Assembly (NCBI GenBank): GCA_016932035.1
Contig: JAFGDR010000022.1
Location: forward strand, 9,683 to 73,682
Reading direction: 5' to 3'
Length of the DNA: 64,000 nt
Source of the DNA: Candidatus Cloacimonadota bacterium
Lineage (GTDB): Bacteria > Cloacimonadota > Cloacimonadia > JGIOTU-2
The notes under the pieces are model-generated. The model was not told the DNA's origin. It saw nothing but the letters and a program-made list of their open reading frames with translations, and did no database searches. Both the position numbers and the translations under genes were made by a program. Position 1 is the stretch's first letter. Every line of letters starts with the position of its first letter. Shown here piece after piece: positions 35,796 through 44,031 of the stretch.

Positions 35796-36812
35796 TTACT
35801 GAAATTGATGCAATATTCTCAAATCGTTCGTAACCAATTTCCGTATATCAGATATTCCATACCGAAGCATCGCGATCCTTTCGATTCCAAGTCCAAATGC
35901 ATATCCGGTATATTTTTCCGAATCGTATCCAACCTCTTCGAGAACAGCAGGATCAACCATTCCAGCACCACCCATTTCGAGCCAGCCGGAATTCTTGCAG
36001 AGTTTACATCCAGTACCTTTACAGTTTATGCAAAGGATATCCATCTCTGCACTCGGTTCTGTGAAAGGAAAGAAATGTGGGCGAAAACGAGAACGAGTAT
36101 CAGGACTGAAGATCTGCTTCACCAGCGAATCGAGAGCTCCTTTCAGGTCGGACATGGTGATACTTTCATCAACCATGAGTGCTTCAACCTGATGGAATAC
36201 CGGCAGATGTGAGGGATCGACCTTATCAACCCGGTAGCAACGACCTGTTGAGATGATCTTTATCGGCGGTTTGAACTTCTCCATGACTCTGATCTGCATC
36301 GGTGAGGTCTGTGTCCTGAGAAGCATTCCGCCTTTGAGATAGAACGTATCCTGCTCATTTCTTGCCGGATGCCAACTCGGTGTATTCAATGCATCGAAAT
36401 TGTAATATTCACTTTCAATTTCAGGACCTTCTGCAACCTCGAAACCAAGACCGAGAAAAATATCTTCGATCTCTTCCCAAATTTTATACAGGGGATGCTT
36501 TGCACCCAATGGAAAAGGTTTTCCAGGCATGGTCACGTCGAGTTTGTGAATATCAGAAGCTTCTGATTTTTGCTTCAGTGCAACTTTTTTATCCTCGAGA
36601 AGCTGACCAATTTCCTTTTTTGCTTTGTTCAGAAATGCTCCCATCAGAGGGCGTTCTTCTTTGGGAAGTGTTCCGATCTTGCTCAGTAAATCTGAAAGAG
36701 AACTTTTTTTACCAAGATATTTAATACGAAGCTCTTCCAGATTTTTATCTGACTCACAAGAAGGTATACTTCTTCTCGCTTCTTCTAAAATCTCTTGTAT
36801 TTGTTCTTTCAC
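35796..36812 (-). CDS. pheS: Phenylalanyl-tRNA synthetase, alpha subunit
   Basis: 338 residues of the class II catalytic subunit. The N-terminal coiled coil (1-90) is followed by motif 2 (TSPMQIRVME and GRCYRVDKVDPSHLPVFHQVE near 190-210) and motif 3 (YAFGLGIERIAMLRYGI near 307). An ELCINCKGTGCKLCK-like cysteine cluster (CINCKGTGCKLC, near 253) is present, a variation found in some relatives. It starts 6 bp after rplT and precedes pheT. Confidence 0.96.
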   Translation of the reverse strand: MKEQIQEILEEARRSIPSCESDKNLEELRIKYLGKKSSLSDLLSKIGTLPKEERPLMGAFLNKAKKEIGQLLEDKKVALKQKSEASDIHKLDVTMPGKPFPLGAKHPLYKIWEEIEDIFLGLGFEVAEGPEIESEYYNFDALNTPSWHPARNEQDTFYLKGGMLLRTQTSPMQIRVMEKFKPPIKIISTGRCYRVDKVDPSHLPVFHQVEALMVDESITMSDLKGALDSLVKQIFSPDTRSRFRPHFFPFTEPSAEMDILCINCKGTGCKLCKNSGWLEMGGAGMVDPAVLEEVGYDSEKYTGYAFGLGIERIAMLRYGISDIRKLVTNDLRILHQFQ

Positions 36813-36818
36813 AATAGG

Positions 36819-37175
36819 TTATTTTCCTAATTTCTTTTTTACATTATCAACGATCTTTGCAAAATCTGCTGGATTGTTGATCGCAATCTCGGATAACATT
36901 TTTCTGTTTATCTCGATATTCAACTCTTTCAAACCGTTCATAAACTGGCTGTAACTCAACCCATGTTCATGTACTGCTGCATTGATTCTTATGATCCAAA
37001 GTCTTCTAAACTCTCGTTTACGGGCTTTTCTGTCACGATAGGCATATTGCCAGCCTTTTTCGACTGCTTCACGCGCTGCACGATAAAGCTTTCTACCACC
37101 ACGATATCCTTTTGCCTCTTTGAGGATTTTTTTTCTTCTAGTTCTGGAAGCTACTTTATTTTTTGCTCTAGCCAT
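36819..37175 (-). CDS. rplT: 50S ribosomal protein L20
   Basis: 118 residues, standard length and sequence ([19 protein letters not shown] and KRREFRRLW-like core). L20 is needed early in 50S assembly and, in Bacillus and E. coli, represses its own operon by binding the mRNA leader. The candidate leader structure before infC would be its target here (inference). Confidence 0.97.
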   Translation of the reverse strand: MARAKNKVASRTRRKKILKEAKGYRGGRKLYRAAREAVEKGWQYAYRDRKARKREFRRLWIIRINAAVHEHGLSYSQFMNGLKELNIEINRKMLSEIAINNPADFAKIVDNVKKKLGK

Positions 37176-37208
37176 AACAACTCCTTGTAAAAATTTAATA
37201 TTTTGATA

Positions 37209-37403
37209 TTATGATTCTAACATGTCTTTTACACGTTTCTCATCGGCTTTTGCAACATACCCGCCCTTTCGCAGGTTTGATTTTTGATCTGATGTCTTTT
37301 TTTCCATAAAATGACCGCGATACGCTTTGTTTCTTTTTATCTTACCACTCGCTGTCTTTTTAAACCTTTTAGCTGCTGCTCTTCTTGTTTTAAGTTTTGG
37401 CAT
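37209..37403 (-). CDS. rpmI: 50S ribosomal protein L35
   Basis: 64 residues, typical L35: MPKLKTRRAAAKRFKKTASG, then RNKAYRGHFMEKKT. It lies between infC and rplT in the universal infC-rpmI-rplT order, 40 bp after infC. Confidence 0.97.
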   Translation of the reverse strand: MPKLKTRRAAAKRFKKTASGKIKRNKAYRGHFMEKKTSDQKSNLRKGGYVAKADEKRVKDMLES

Positions 37404-37443
37404 AATGAAAACTCCTAACGATTCCTTTATCTGCGTCTGTTCG

Positions 37444-38007
37444 CTATTTCTGAATTTTTTTGGGAGATACGAATCCGATCAGGAAACGACCTTCCATCTT
37501 TGGTTCCTGTTCGAAGTCACCATACTCCTCAAGTTCTTCCTGGATTCTCTGGATGAGTTCCCAGCCCAATTCTTTATGAGCCATTTCTCGTCCTCTGAAC
37601 TGGATGGTGACTTTTACCTTATTGCCCTTATCGAGGAATTCTTTGATGTGCTTGACCTTGAAATTATAGTCATGCTCATCTGTTCTGGGTCTGAATTTGA
37701 CCTCTTTGAGCTGGGTAGAATGCTGCTTCTTTTTTGCTTCACGAGCTTTTTTGGACTCTTCAAAGATCAGTTTGCTGTAATCGATAATTTTGCAAACTGG
37801 CGGATCAGCATCAGGTGCTATCTCGACGAGATCCATGTTATACTCTCTTGCTTTTCGAAGCGCTTCCTGAGTCGGAACAATACCCAGTGCTTCCTTTTCG
37901 GGACCAATCAAACGAACTCTTCTTGCAGTGATTTGCTCATTAATTTTTTTGTCATTCTTATAGCTTTCCCGCTGTTTCCAGGGTTTAAACCGTCTATTGA
38001 TAGCGAT
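37444..38007 (-). CDS. infC: Translation initiation factor IF-3, probable AUC start
   Basis: 187 residues. IF-3 N domain (INEQITARRVRLIGPEKEALGIV), linker and C domain (EVKFRPRTDEHDYNFKVKHI) are complete. No ATG, GTG or TTG lies near the family start. The codon 6 nt after a strong GGAGG (38018-38014) is ATC at 38007-38005, followed by Ala-Ile-Asn-Arg-Arg. Rare start codons (AUU, AUC) are known for infC and allow IF-3 to repress its own translation. The in-frame ATG at 38079 would put the terminator-like hairpin in the coding region, so it is rejected. IF-3 prevents subunit joining and checks start codons. Confidence 0.92.
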   Translation of the reverse strand: MAINRRFKPWKQRESYKNDKKINEQITARRVRLIGPEKEALGIVPTQEALRKAREYNMDLVEIAPDADPPVCKIIDYSKLIFEESKKAREAKKKQHSTQLKEVKFRPRTDEHDYNFKVKHIKEFLDKGNKVKVTIQFRGREMAHKELGWELIQRIQEELEEYGDFEQEPKMEGRFLIGFVSPKKIQK

Positions 38008-38164
38008 TCTGCACCTCCAAATAAAAAAAGCGAACAACTGCGGTTCACTTTCAATATTTATTGAATTATTTTTTCTCACCTTATTAACAGCATCGGCGTC
38101 ATAAGGTAGGAACTCGCAGTTCCTTTATTGGTGCTACTTATTTTTGTGCTATTTCACACGTCAA
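38008..38164 (-). promoter_or_regulatory. infC leader: promoter, antiterminator and terminator candidate
   Basis: On the minus strand a TTGACG box (38164-38159) is followed by a small hairpin GGAACT-GCG-AGTTCC (38123-38109). A terminator-like hairpin GTGAAC/GTTCGC (38048-38030) then runs into TTTTTTT (38029-38023), directly before the infC ribosome site. The segment AACTGCG of the first hairpin (38121-38115) is perfectly complementary to CGCAGTT in the loop of the second (38042-38036). The two hairpins can therefore exclude each other or form a pseudoknot. This resembles L20-controlled attenuation of infC-rpmI-rplT. Confidence 0.6.
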
Positions 38165-38200
38165 GTTTTTGAGGAGTAGTACATGAGAAATTTCTTTTTC

Positions 38201-38206
38201 TTGACG
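38201..38206 (+). promoter_or_regulatory. -35 box for lpxB
   Basis: TTGACG lies 34 nt before the lpxB ATG, which has no Shine-Dalgarno. The transcript would start at or near the ATG. The 227-bp gap between infC and lpxB thus holds two divergent promoters and the infC leader. Confidence 0.4.
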
Positions 38207-38234
38207 TTTATCATCACAAAATTGTCCTGCTCCT

Positions 38235-39371
38235 ATGAAAAATATATTCATACTTGTTGGTGAACGGTCTGCAGATGTTCATGCTGCTGAAGTTATAGCC
38301 CAACTTCAGACAAAGGACCCTTCGATCAAGTTATGGGGTATCGGTGGACCTCGCATGCAAAAGCTTGGTTTTGAACCACTCTTTCCATTTATCAAATTTT
38401 CTATCATAGGGTTTGCTGAAGTGATCGGACATCTTGGCTTTATTATGAAGGTTTTCAAAAAGTTGAAAGTTGAATTTTCATCTCGAAAGCCAGACCTTGC
38501 CATACTCGTTGATTACCCCGGTATGAATATCCGCATTGCCAACATACTTCATAGTATGAACATTCCTGTTCTCTATTACATTAGCCCGCAAGTCTGGGCT
38601 TGGAAAAAAAAACGCATTTATAAGATTGCTGAGTATTCTGACAAAATAGCAGTCATTTTTCCTTTTGAAAAAGAGATGTATAACGAAATAGGTGCAGATG
38701 TTGACTATGTTGGACACCCGATTTCAGAAGAAATAGATATACAACATACTAAGGAAGAATTTACTCACCGATATGCTCTTGATCCTCAAAAGGAATGGAT
38801 CGGTTTCATTCCTGGCAGCCGAAACATTGAAATAAAAAGAATACTTCCGGAAATCGTAGAAACCATTAAGCTTCTTAAAAAGAAAAATAAAAAAACACAG
38901 GAATATCTCATCTCAAAAGCTGACTCTGTTTCTGATGATATTTTTAATGAAATACTTCATCCAATTAAAAATGATATAAAAATCGTTGATGACACACACG
39001 GCTTGATGAAATATTCTAAAGTAGTGGTGTGTAAATCCGGCACATCAACACTTGAAACAGGATTTCTCGGTACGCCACTGGTCGTAATATATAAAACTTC
39101 ATGGCTATCATATTTAATTGCGCGAGCTTTCATTAAGATCAACATGATCGCTCTTGCAAATATCGTTCTTGGGAAAAAGGTTGTTCCCGAACTCATTCAA
39201 CATAATGCCTGCCCGAAGAAAATAGCATACCAAGTCACACGTTACCTCGATAATGAAGAATATTATATGGAAACAAAAAAAGATTTGAATAATATACAAA
39301 AAGAACTTGGCTCCTTAAATGCATCTGAGAAAGTAGCATCAATTGTATTGGAAATGATCCATGAAGCGTAA
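38235..39371 (+). CDS. lpxB: Lipid-A-disaccharide synthase
   Basis: 378 residues of the LpxB (GT19) family, which joins UDP-diacylglucosamine and lipid X at the inner-membrane surface. The N-terminal GERSADVHA (9-17) replaces the usual GExSGDxxGA, with Ala for Gly. YYISPQVWAWKKKRI (112-126), FEKEMY and GHPISEE are typical, and GSRNIEIKRILP matches the nucleotide-sugar region. Its presence shows an LPS-type outer membrane. The start has no ribosome site. The stop overlaps the next gene. Confidence 0.93.
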   Translation: MKNIFILVGERSADVHAAEVIAQLQTKDPSIKLWGIGGPRMQKLGFEPLFPFIKFSIIGFAEVIGHLGFIMKVFKKLKVEFSSRKPDLAILVDYPGMNIRIANILHSMNIPVLYYISPQVWAWKKKRIYKIAEYSDKIAVIFPFEKEMYNEIGADVDYVGHPISEEIDIQHTKEEFTHRYALDPQKEWIGFIPGSRNIEIKRILPEIVETIKLLKKKNKKTQEYLISKADSVSDDIFNEILHPIKNDIKIVDDTHGLMKYSKVVVCKSGTSTLETGFLGTPLVVIYKTSWLSYLIARAFIKINMIALANIVLGKKVVPELIQHNACPKKIAYQVTRYLDNEEYYMETKKDLNNIQKELGSLNASEKVASIVLEMIHEA

Positions 39372-39969
39372 AACACTTCTCCATTTCGTTGATATTTTCG
39401 GTCCGTCTCTTATAAAACTGCTGATTGGTACGCTTCGTATTAAGAAATACAATCAGTCATACATGGATGCTATGAGGGAAGCTCATGGCACTGTCATTTA
39501 TGCCTTCTGGCACAACAGGATGCTCATACCAGCATACACTCATATCAACCAGAATGTTCATGTGTTGATATCCCAGCACCGTGACGGAGAATTTATTGCA
39601 CGCGTTATTACAGGACTCGGATTCGGTACGATCCGGGGTTCGTCCAGACGTGGTGGCATGAAAGCACTGAAAGAAGCAATCGGTATTTCAAAAAAGTATG
39701 ATCTTGCGATAACTCCTGATGGTCCGACAGGTCCAAAAGAAATCGTAAAGGATGGAGCTCTCTTCCTTGCATTGAAAACAGGGAAACCAATCGTACCGGG
39801 TATTTTCTTGATGAAGTCTAAGTGGATGTTACACAGCTGGGATAATTTCATGATCCCCAAACCCTTCTCCCCTGTAAAAATGATCTATGGAAAACCGATA
39901 TTTGTCAGGTTAAAAGAGGAAATTCCTCAAAAAAAGATAGAGTTACAAAAAGCGTTAGAAAACCTTTAG
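39361..39969 (+). CDS. DUF374 lysophospholipid acyltransferase-like protein
   Basis: 202 residues of the DUF374/COG2121 group in the acyltransferase superfamily. Visible blocks are AFWHNRMLIPAY (49-60), SQHRDGEFIARVI (71-83), RGSSRRGGMKALKE (91-104) and LAITPDGPTGPKE (119-131). These proteins often lie near lipid A or Kdo genes and probably add an acyl group in LPS or membrane lipid synthesis. It starts 11 bases before the end of lpxB (ATCCATGAAGCGTAA), so the two are coupled. Confidence 0.85.
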   Translation: MKRKTLLHFVDIFGPSLIKLLIGTLRIKKYNQSYMDAMREAHGTVIYAFWHNRMLIPAYTHINQNVHVLISQHRDGEFIARVITGLGFGTIRGSSRRGGMKALKEAIGISKKYDLAITPDGPTGPKEIVKDGALFLALKTGKPIVPGIFLMKSKWMLHSWDNFMIPKPFSPVKMIYGKPIFVRLKEEIPQKKIELQKALENL

Positions 39970-40290
39970 TATCTGGATCAGCTTAATTAAGAAGAAAATT
40001 ATTACGATCCCACTTCCTGTTACAATAAAAGCTCTCACCATTTCAGGCGTGAAAAACGATCCCTTCTCCCTTTCTTTGCTTCTGTTTTTTTTGGTTGGTT
40101 TTGCGTGAGCCCTTTTCACAACAGACATAATACGGAACTGCTCCTTTTTGAGCCATACGATCCCATCTTCAGGTGTCCTGAAAGGATATAATCCACGACG
40201 ACGCTTATGATAGAAATCCTTCATATTCATGCCGGAACGTTCAGCGTCTTCTTTAAAAATTCTGTACAGTATTTCGTTATCTGTGCTCAT
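39955..40290 (-). CDS. Small protein with C-terminal membrane anchor, unknown
   Basis: 111 residues: a soluble, charged N-terminus (ILYRIFKEDAERSG), a KKNRSKEREKGS stretch, and one hydrophobic helix at about 88-107. It is tail-anchored, with the N-terminus in the cytosol. It converges on the DUF374 gene and overlaps its end by 15 bases. A TTGACA box (40326-40321, minus) lies 36 nt before the ATG, with no ribosome site, so the mRNA may be leaderless. No family was recognised. Confidence 0.6.
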   Translation of the reverse strand: MSTDNEILYRIFKEDAERSGMNMKDFYHKRRRGLYPFRTPEDGIVWLKKEQFRIMSVVKRAHAKPTKKNRSKEREKGSFFTPEMVRAFIVTGSGIVIIFFLIKLIQILKVF

Positions 40291-40427
40291 GGTAAAACAA
40301 GTTATGCTGCATTACGTTTGTGTCAATAAAATCATCATAGTCCAATTGCATTCTCTAAAAAACTTGCATTAATTTTGCGGTCCTCAAGATTTTATCCACT
40401 AATATATACTTCAAGGAGTTTATCAGT

Positions 40428-42221
40428 ATGTTAGACAAGATGCGTGGTATTTCTCGACCTGTTATCTGGATCGTTGCGATCGTTTTTATCGGCGGTATGG
40501 CTACGATGGGGATCAGCAGCGTATTCCAGGAAAAGCCCTTTGTTGGCAAGATCGCAGGTGAAAAAATAAAATATGATGAATACTATAAATTATTACAAAA
40601 CACCTATACAAATTACATGCAGGATCCCGCTAACCAGGGAAAAGAGATGGATGAAGCAACCTATCGCAGGTTGAATGATCAGACCTGGGAACAGCTTGTG
40701 CAAAGGGTCATTCTTACCAAGGCGATAAAGGATTTCGACATCAAGATCTCTCCAAAAGAAGTCGCAGCTAAGATGGTTAATGAACCCCCGGAAATGATAA
40801 CGACCTATGAAGCATTCCTAACTGACGGACAGTTTGACAAGAGTAAATATCTGCAGGCTTTGCAAAATCCGCAGATTGACTGGTCATGGCTTTCTGATTA
40901 CTATGAGCAGATCCTCGAATTTGATAAGCTGAAAAATTTAGTAAATTCAGAAGTTATCATCACCGAGCAGATGGTTCTGGAAGATTATGTTAAAAAGGAA
41001 ACAAAGGTCAAGGCAGATGTCATCGTATTCTCCATCGATCAAATCGATTCGGTCTATGTTTCTGATGAAGAAGTCCAGACTTATTACGAAGATCATCTTG
41101 ATGAGTATGAAGAGAAACCTCAACGCAAATATCGCTATGTGAAAATTCCATTAACTCCAAGTCCGGAAGATGTTAAAAATTCCGAAGATAAGATAAATAA
41201 GGTTTATGAATATGCGATCGCAGGTGAGGATTTTGCAGAGCTTGCTCGTGAATATTCAGAAGGTCCTTCCGGTCCTGAAGGTGGAGATCTCGGCTATTTT
41301 CCGAAAGGAAAAATGGTCAAAGAGTTCGAAGACGCTGCTTTTGCTATGAAAGTTGGTGAAATCAGCAAACCTGTTAAGACCCAGTTCGGATGGCATGTCA
41401 TATTGGTGACAGATCGCAGAACGAATGAGATGGGACAGGAAGAGATGCGAGCTAGTCACATTCTCGTCAAAGAAGAACCGGGTGCCGATGCGCGAAGAAA
41501 TATCGAAACTATAGCCCAAAGTATCTATGAAAATGCATTGATCGACAGCTTTGATGTTGTGGCTGATGAACATGGACTTGAAGTTGAAGAAACAAATCCC
41601 TTTGCGATCGATTCACGTTATGTACCGGGTCTTGGAAGAACACAAATGCTCATAGATTTTGCATTTGATAATGAAGTTGGTGATATTGCACCTCCTTACC
41701 GTAATGATACCGGTGATTATTACGTCGCTCAAATCTCCTATGCCATTGGTGAACACTATAAACCTTTCGAGGATGTTGAAAGACAGATTCATGATAAGAT
41801 TGCAAAAGAAATGAAAATGAAAATGAAGAAAGAAGAAGTTGATGCAATCGCACCGGTTGTTACATCGGATAATTTCGATGCCGTAGTGAAAGATAACGAG
41901 TTAAAACTCGTCAATACCGATTTCGTTGCTGAAAATATGTACATTCAAGATGTCGGCAAAGAACCCATGCTTGTAAAAGAATTGATAGAGCTTCAAACAC
42001 CTGGTTCAATAACAGGTATTATAAGAGGAGCCAAAGGATATTATATCGCCAAGCTGGTCGAAATTCAAGCAGCTGATATGGCTCAATTTGAAGAAAAGAA
42101 AGATGAGCAGCGAATTCAGGTAGAGAATCAACTCTTCAATCAAAACTACAATCAGTGGTATAATAAAGTGAAAGAGCAAGCGAACGTAAAAGACTGGAGA
42201 AGTAAATTCTTTAGATTATAA
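40428..42221 (+). CDS. SurA/PpiD-like periplasmic peptidyl-prolyl isomerase
   Basis: 597 residues. An N-terminal membrane anchor (about 11-31) is followed by a SurA_N-type chaperone region (about 35-190) and a parvulin domain (about 225-335, ending with GGDLGYFPKGKMVKEF and TQFGWHVILVTDRR). A second, degenerate parvulin begins EEMRASHILVKEE (about 343). PpiD-like proteins help newly exported proteins fold beside the Sec channel. AAGGAG lies before the start. The gene is alone between the small anchored protein and a terminator. Confidence 0.88.
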   Translation: MLDKMRGISRPVIWIVAIVFIGGMATMGISSVFQEKPFVGKIAGEKIKYDEYYKLLQNTYTNYMQDPANQGKEMDEATYRRLNDQTWEQLVQRVILTKAIKDFDIKISPKEVAAKMVNEPPEMITTYEAFLTDGQFDKSKYLQALQNPQIDWSWLSDYYEQILEFDKLKNLVNSEVIITEQMVLEDYVKKETKVKADVIVFSIDQIDSVYVSDEEVQTYYEDHLDEYEEKPQRKYRYVKIPLTPSPEDVKNSEDKINKVYEYAIAGEDFAELAREYSEGPSGPEGGDLGYFPKGKMVKEFEDAAFAMKVGEISKPVKTQFGWHVILVTDRRTNEMGQEEMRASHILVKEEPGADARRNIETIAQSIYENALIDSFDVVADEHGLEVEETNPFAIDSRYVPGLGRTQMLIDFAFDNEVGDIAPPYRNDTGDYYVAQISYAIGEHYKPFEDVERQIHDKIAKEMKMKMKKEEVDAIAPVVTSDNFDAVVKDNELKLVNTDFVAENMYIQDVGKEPMLVKELIELQTPGSITGIIRGAKGYYIAKLVEIQAADMAQFEEKKDEQRIQVENQLFNQNYNQWYNKVKEQANVKDWRSKFFRL

Positions 42222-42242
42222 TTAACAAAGATATATAAAACG

Positions 42243-42274
42243 AAAGGGCGAAAATTAATTCGCCCTTTTTTTTT
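42243..42274. terminator. Terminator between ppiD-like and pseudopilin-like genes
   Basis: AAAGGGCGAA (42243-42252) pairs with TTCGCCCTTT (42259-42268), a 10-bp stem with a 6-nt loop, followed by T's to 42274. It sits between convergent genes. Confidence 0.92.
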
Positions 42275-42288
42275 GAAAATATTATTTT

Positions 42289-42651
42289 TTATGGCAACAC
42301 GTGATCCGGGAATTCAGCTTCATTTGGACAAATTACAACAATCTCTCCTGTTTCAAAATCTCCGCTAGCAATATATTTATCACCATTTCCATTTTCCGGG
42401 CATTCATAAGCATGCCGTAGATAGCCGGTTCGGACAAGTTCCACAAGATCACCGTTAAAAGACTGTTTTCTTTCAAACATATAGTCATCAACGGCATCCC
42501 TGATCTTTTTCATATTCTCAATACATTGGTCTGTTTTTTCTTGTGCTTTAACATTATAGAACTGTGGAATAAGGAGAATAGCAGCAAGCGCAATGATCGC
42601 TATTATGCTTATTACTGTATAAATTGAGAACCCTTTACTATTTCTGAGCAT
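42289..42651 (-). CDS. Type IV pilin/pseudopilin-like protein lacking Glu5
   Basis: 120 residues. The N-terminus KGFSIYTVISIIAIIALAAILLIPQF has the prepilin cleavage pattern (basic residues, Gly, then a hydrophobic helix), but the residue five after the cleavage site is Thr or Val rather than the usual Glu. The rest has a helix rich in charged residues and a C-terminal region with two cysteines (YECPENGNG and VVICPNEAE). GspG-like proteins form short pseudopili; this one may be a minor pilin or a stand-alone membrane protein. No other pilus gene is nearby. Terminated by the hairpin at 42243. Confidence 0.7.
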   Translation of the reverse strand: MLRNSKGFSIYTVISIIAIIALAAILLIPQFYNVKAQEKTDQCIENMKKIRDAVDDYMFERKQSFNGDLVELVRTGYLRHAYECPENGNGDKYIASGDFETGEIVVICPNEAEFPDHVLP

Positions 42652-42719
42652 TTATTATCTCCTAAAAATTTTGTTTAAATGAATTTCATCGCTCTGTTCA
42701 GTCAAGTTTTTAATCTAAA

Positions 42720-43283
42720 TCAATTTTTCAAACTGTGACCTGCAGATACAGGTATCAATGCTTTTATCTGCACCTTTGCACCGTGAATTATATCAAGTAC
42801 CTTTCCTTGATTTTGTTCGATCTTATAGAGCATTTCACCAAGTTCTTTATAGGTTGTTTCAAGGATGATTTCCTTCTTATTTGTTATAACAACGATCTTT
42901 GCATTTTTAATCGCTTCCTGCGTAGTTTCCGTATATGCTTTGACCAGCCCACCAATCCCAAGTTTTGTACCACCAAAATATCGAACAACGACCAGGAGCA
43001 CGTTCACAAGTTCTTCTCCGATAAGCACTTTTAAGATAGGAGGTCCGGAAGAATGAGTCGGCTCTCCTGCATCAGTAGCATATTCATACACATTCTCATC
43101 TTCAAGCAGACGATAGGCATAGACAATATGTGTCGGTTTTTTGAACTCATCCTCAACAGATCGAAGAACATCATTGACTTCACTTTCAGACCTGACGTGA
43201 AAAATCTTACCATGAAATTTGGAATTTCTGATTGTCAGTTTGATCCACGTTGATGTAGCTACTGTTTTATATTGCTCTATCAT
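42720..43283 (-). CDS. yigZ: YigZ/IMPACT-family protein (UPF0029)
   Basis: 187 residues from the ATG at 43283, where YKTVATSTWIKLTIRNSKF begins as in other YigZ proteins; an ATG at 43331 would add 16 untypical residues. THIVYAYRL, YATDAGEPTHSSGPPIL and VVVRYFGGTKLGIGGLVKAY are the family blocks, and a C-terminal EF-G-like alpha/beta domain follows. Function in bacteria is unclear; it may act on translation. A TTGACA box (43318-43313) lies 35 nt before the ATG, and there is no ribosome site. Confidence 0.88.
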   Translation of the reverse strand: MIEQYKTVATSTWIKLTIRNSKFHGKIFHVRSESEVNDVLRSVEDEFKKPTHIVYAYRLLEDENVYEYATDAGEPTHSSGPPILKVLIGEELVNVLLVVVRYFGGTKLGIGGLVKAYTETTQEAIKNAKIVVITNKKEIILETTYKELGEMLYKIEQNQGKVLDIIHGAKVQIKALIPVSAGHSLKN

Positions 43284-43312
43284 CTTGTATTTGCAATATT
43301 CACTTGAGTTTT

Positions 43313-43330
43313 TGTCAATATTTGTTGACA
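43313..43330. promoter_or_regulatory. Back-to-back divergent -35 boxes as an inverted repeat
   Basis: TGTCAA-TATTTG-TTGACA forms a perfect 6-bp inverted repeat around a 6-nt centre. The minus-strand box faces yigZ and the plus-strand box faces the DUF523 gene. Each is 35 nt from its start codon, so both mRNAs could be leaderless. A regulator binding the repeat would block both. Confidence 0.45.
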
Positions 43331-43359
43331 TAATTTTACCATCGGGGTGGGTTATAACC

Positions 43360-43827
43360 GTGAAAGAAATGATCGTTGTCAGTGCTTGCCTTCTTGGATT
43401 AGGTTGTTGTTATAATGGATGTAATAACACTGATGAGAGAGTTTTGGAATTAAGAGATACATACACACTTATTCCCCTGTGCCCGGAACAACTTGGCGGC
43501 ATGCAAACCCCCCGTTCTCCATCGTTCTTCATCGAAGGCGACGGATCATTAACCCTTCAGGGAATCAATAATATGATAAATGATCAAAATGAAAATGTTT
43601 CCCATCTTTTTAGAAAAGGTGCAGAGGAAGCCTTGAAGATTTGTCGCCTTTTTGATGTTAAAAAAGCGATCCTTAAAGAAAACAGTCCATCATGTGGCAC
43701 ACATCAGATTTATTTGAAAGAAAAATTGACAAAAGGAATGGGTGTAACAGCTACAATACTTAAATCCAATGGCATACGTGTTATGTCGGAAAATGATATA
43801 AGGAGACCAGATGAAAGGAAAGACTAA
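43360..43827 (+). CDS. DUF523 family protein
   Basis: 155 residues from a GTG at 43360 (an ATG at 43369 is an alternative). [13 protein letters not shown] near the start and [14 protein letters not shown] (about 43-56) plus [12 protein letters not shown] (about 107-118) are the DUF523 cysteine motifs. The family is small and cytosolic and may bind metal; the biochemical role is unknown. It overlaps the cold-shock gene by 17 bases and shares a divergent promoter region with yigZ. Confidence 0.82.
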   Translation: MKEMIVVSACLLGLGCCYNGCNNTDERVLELRDTYTLIPLCPEQLGGMQTPRSPSFFIEGDGSLTLQGINNMINDQNENVSHLFRKGAEEALKICRLFDVKKAILKENSPSCGTHQIYLKEKLTKGMGVTATILKSNGIRVMSENDIRRPDERKD

Positions 43828-44017
43828 ATGGTTTAGTAAAAACAAGGGATACGGCTTCATCACAGGAGATGACGGCAAAGAATATTTTGTCCACTGGCGA
43901 TCCATCGAGAGCGATGGTTATCGTACTCTTGTGGAGGATGAAGAAGTAGAATTTGAAGCAGTTGAAACAGAAAAGGGAGTTCAGGCGACAAAAGTCCGCA
44001 GAACACATGATTTATAA
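43811..44017 (+). CDS. Cold-shock domain protein
   Basis: 68 residues, a single OB-fold. RNP1-like KGYGFI (12-17) and RNP2-like YFVHW (25-29) nucleic-acid-binding motifs are present; the N-terminus [17 protein letters not shown] is typical. It should bind single-stranded RNA or DNA. AAGGAG lies inside the end of the DUF523 gene, so the two are co-translated. It is one of perhaps several csp genes in the genome. Confidence 0.92.
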   Translation: MKGKTKWFSKNKGYGFITGDDGKEYFVHWRSIESDGYRTLVEDEEVEFEAVETEKGVQATKVRRTHDL

Positions 44018-44031
44018 TTTCTATAACATGT

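Noticed and set aside
37327-38064. Long plus-strand open frame opposite infC (245 codons)
   Set aside because: Antisense to a confidently identified IF-3 and L35; composition is a mirror of their codons and it has no ribosome site.
38183-38263. 26-codon leader frame with a strong GAGGAG site overlapping the lpxB start
   Set aside because: The TTGACG box that should drive lpxB lies inside it, so it would not be transcribed from that promoter; no sign of amino-acid-specific codons. It remains possible only if an upstream promoter exists.
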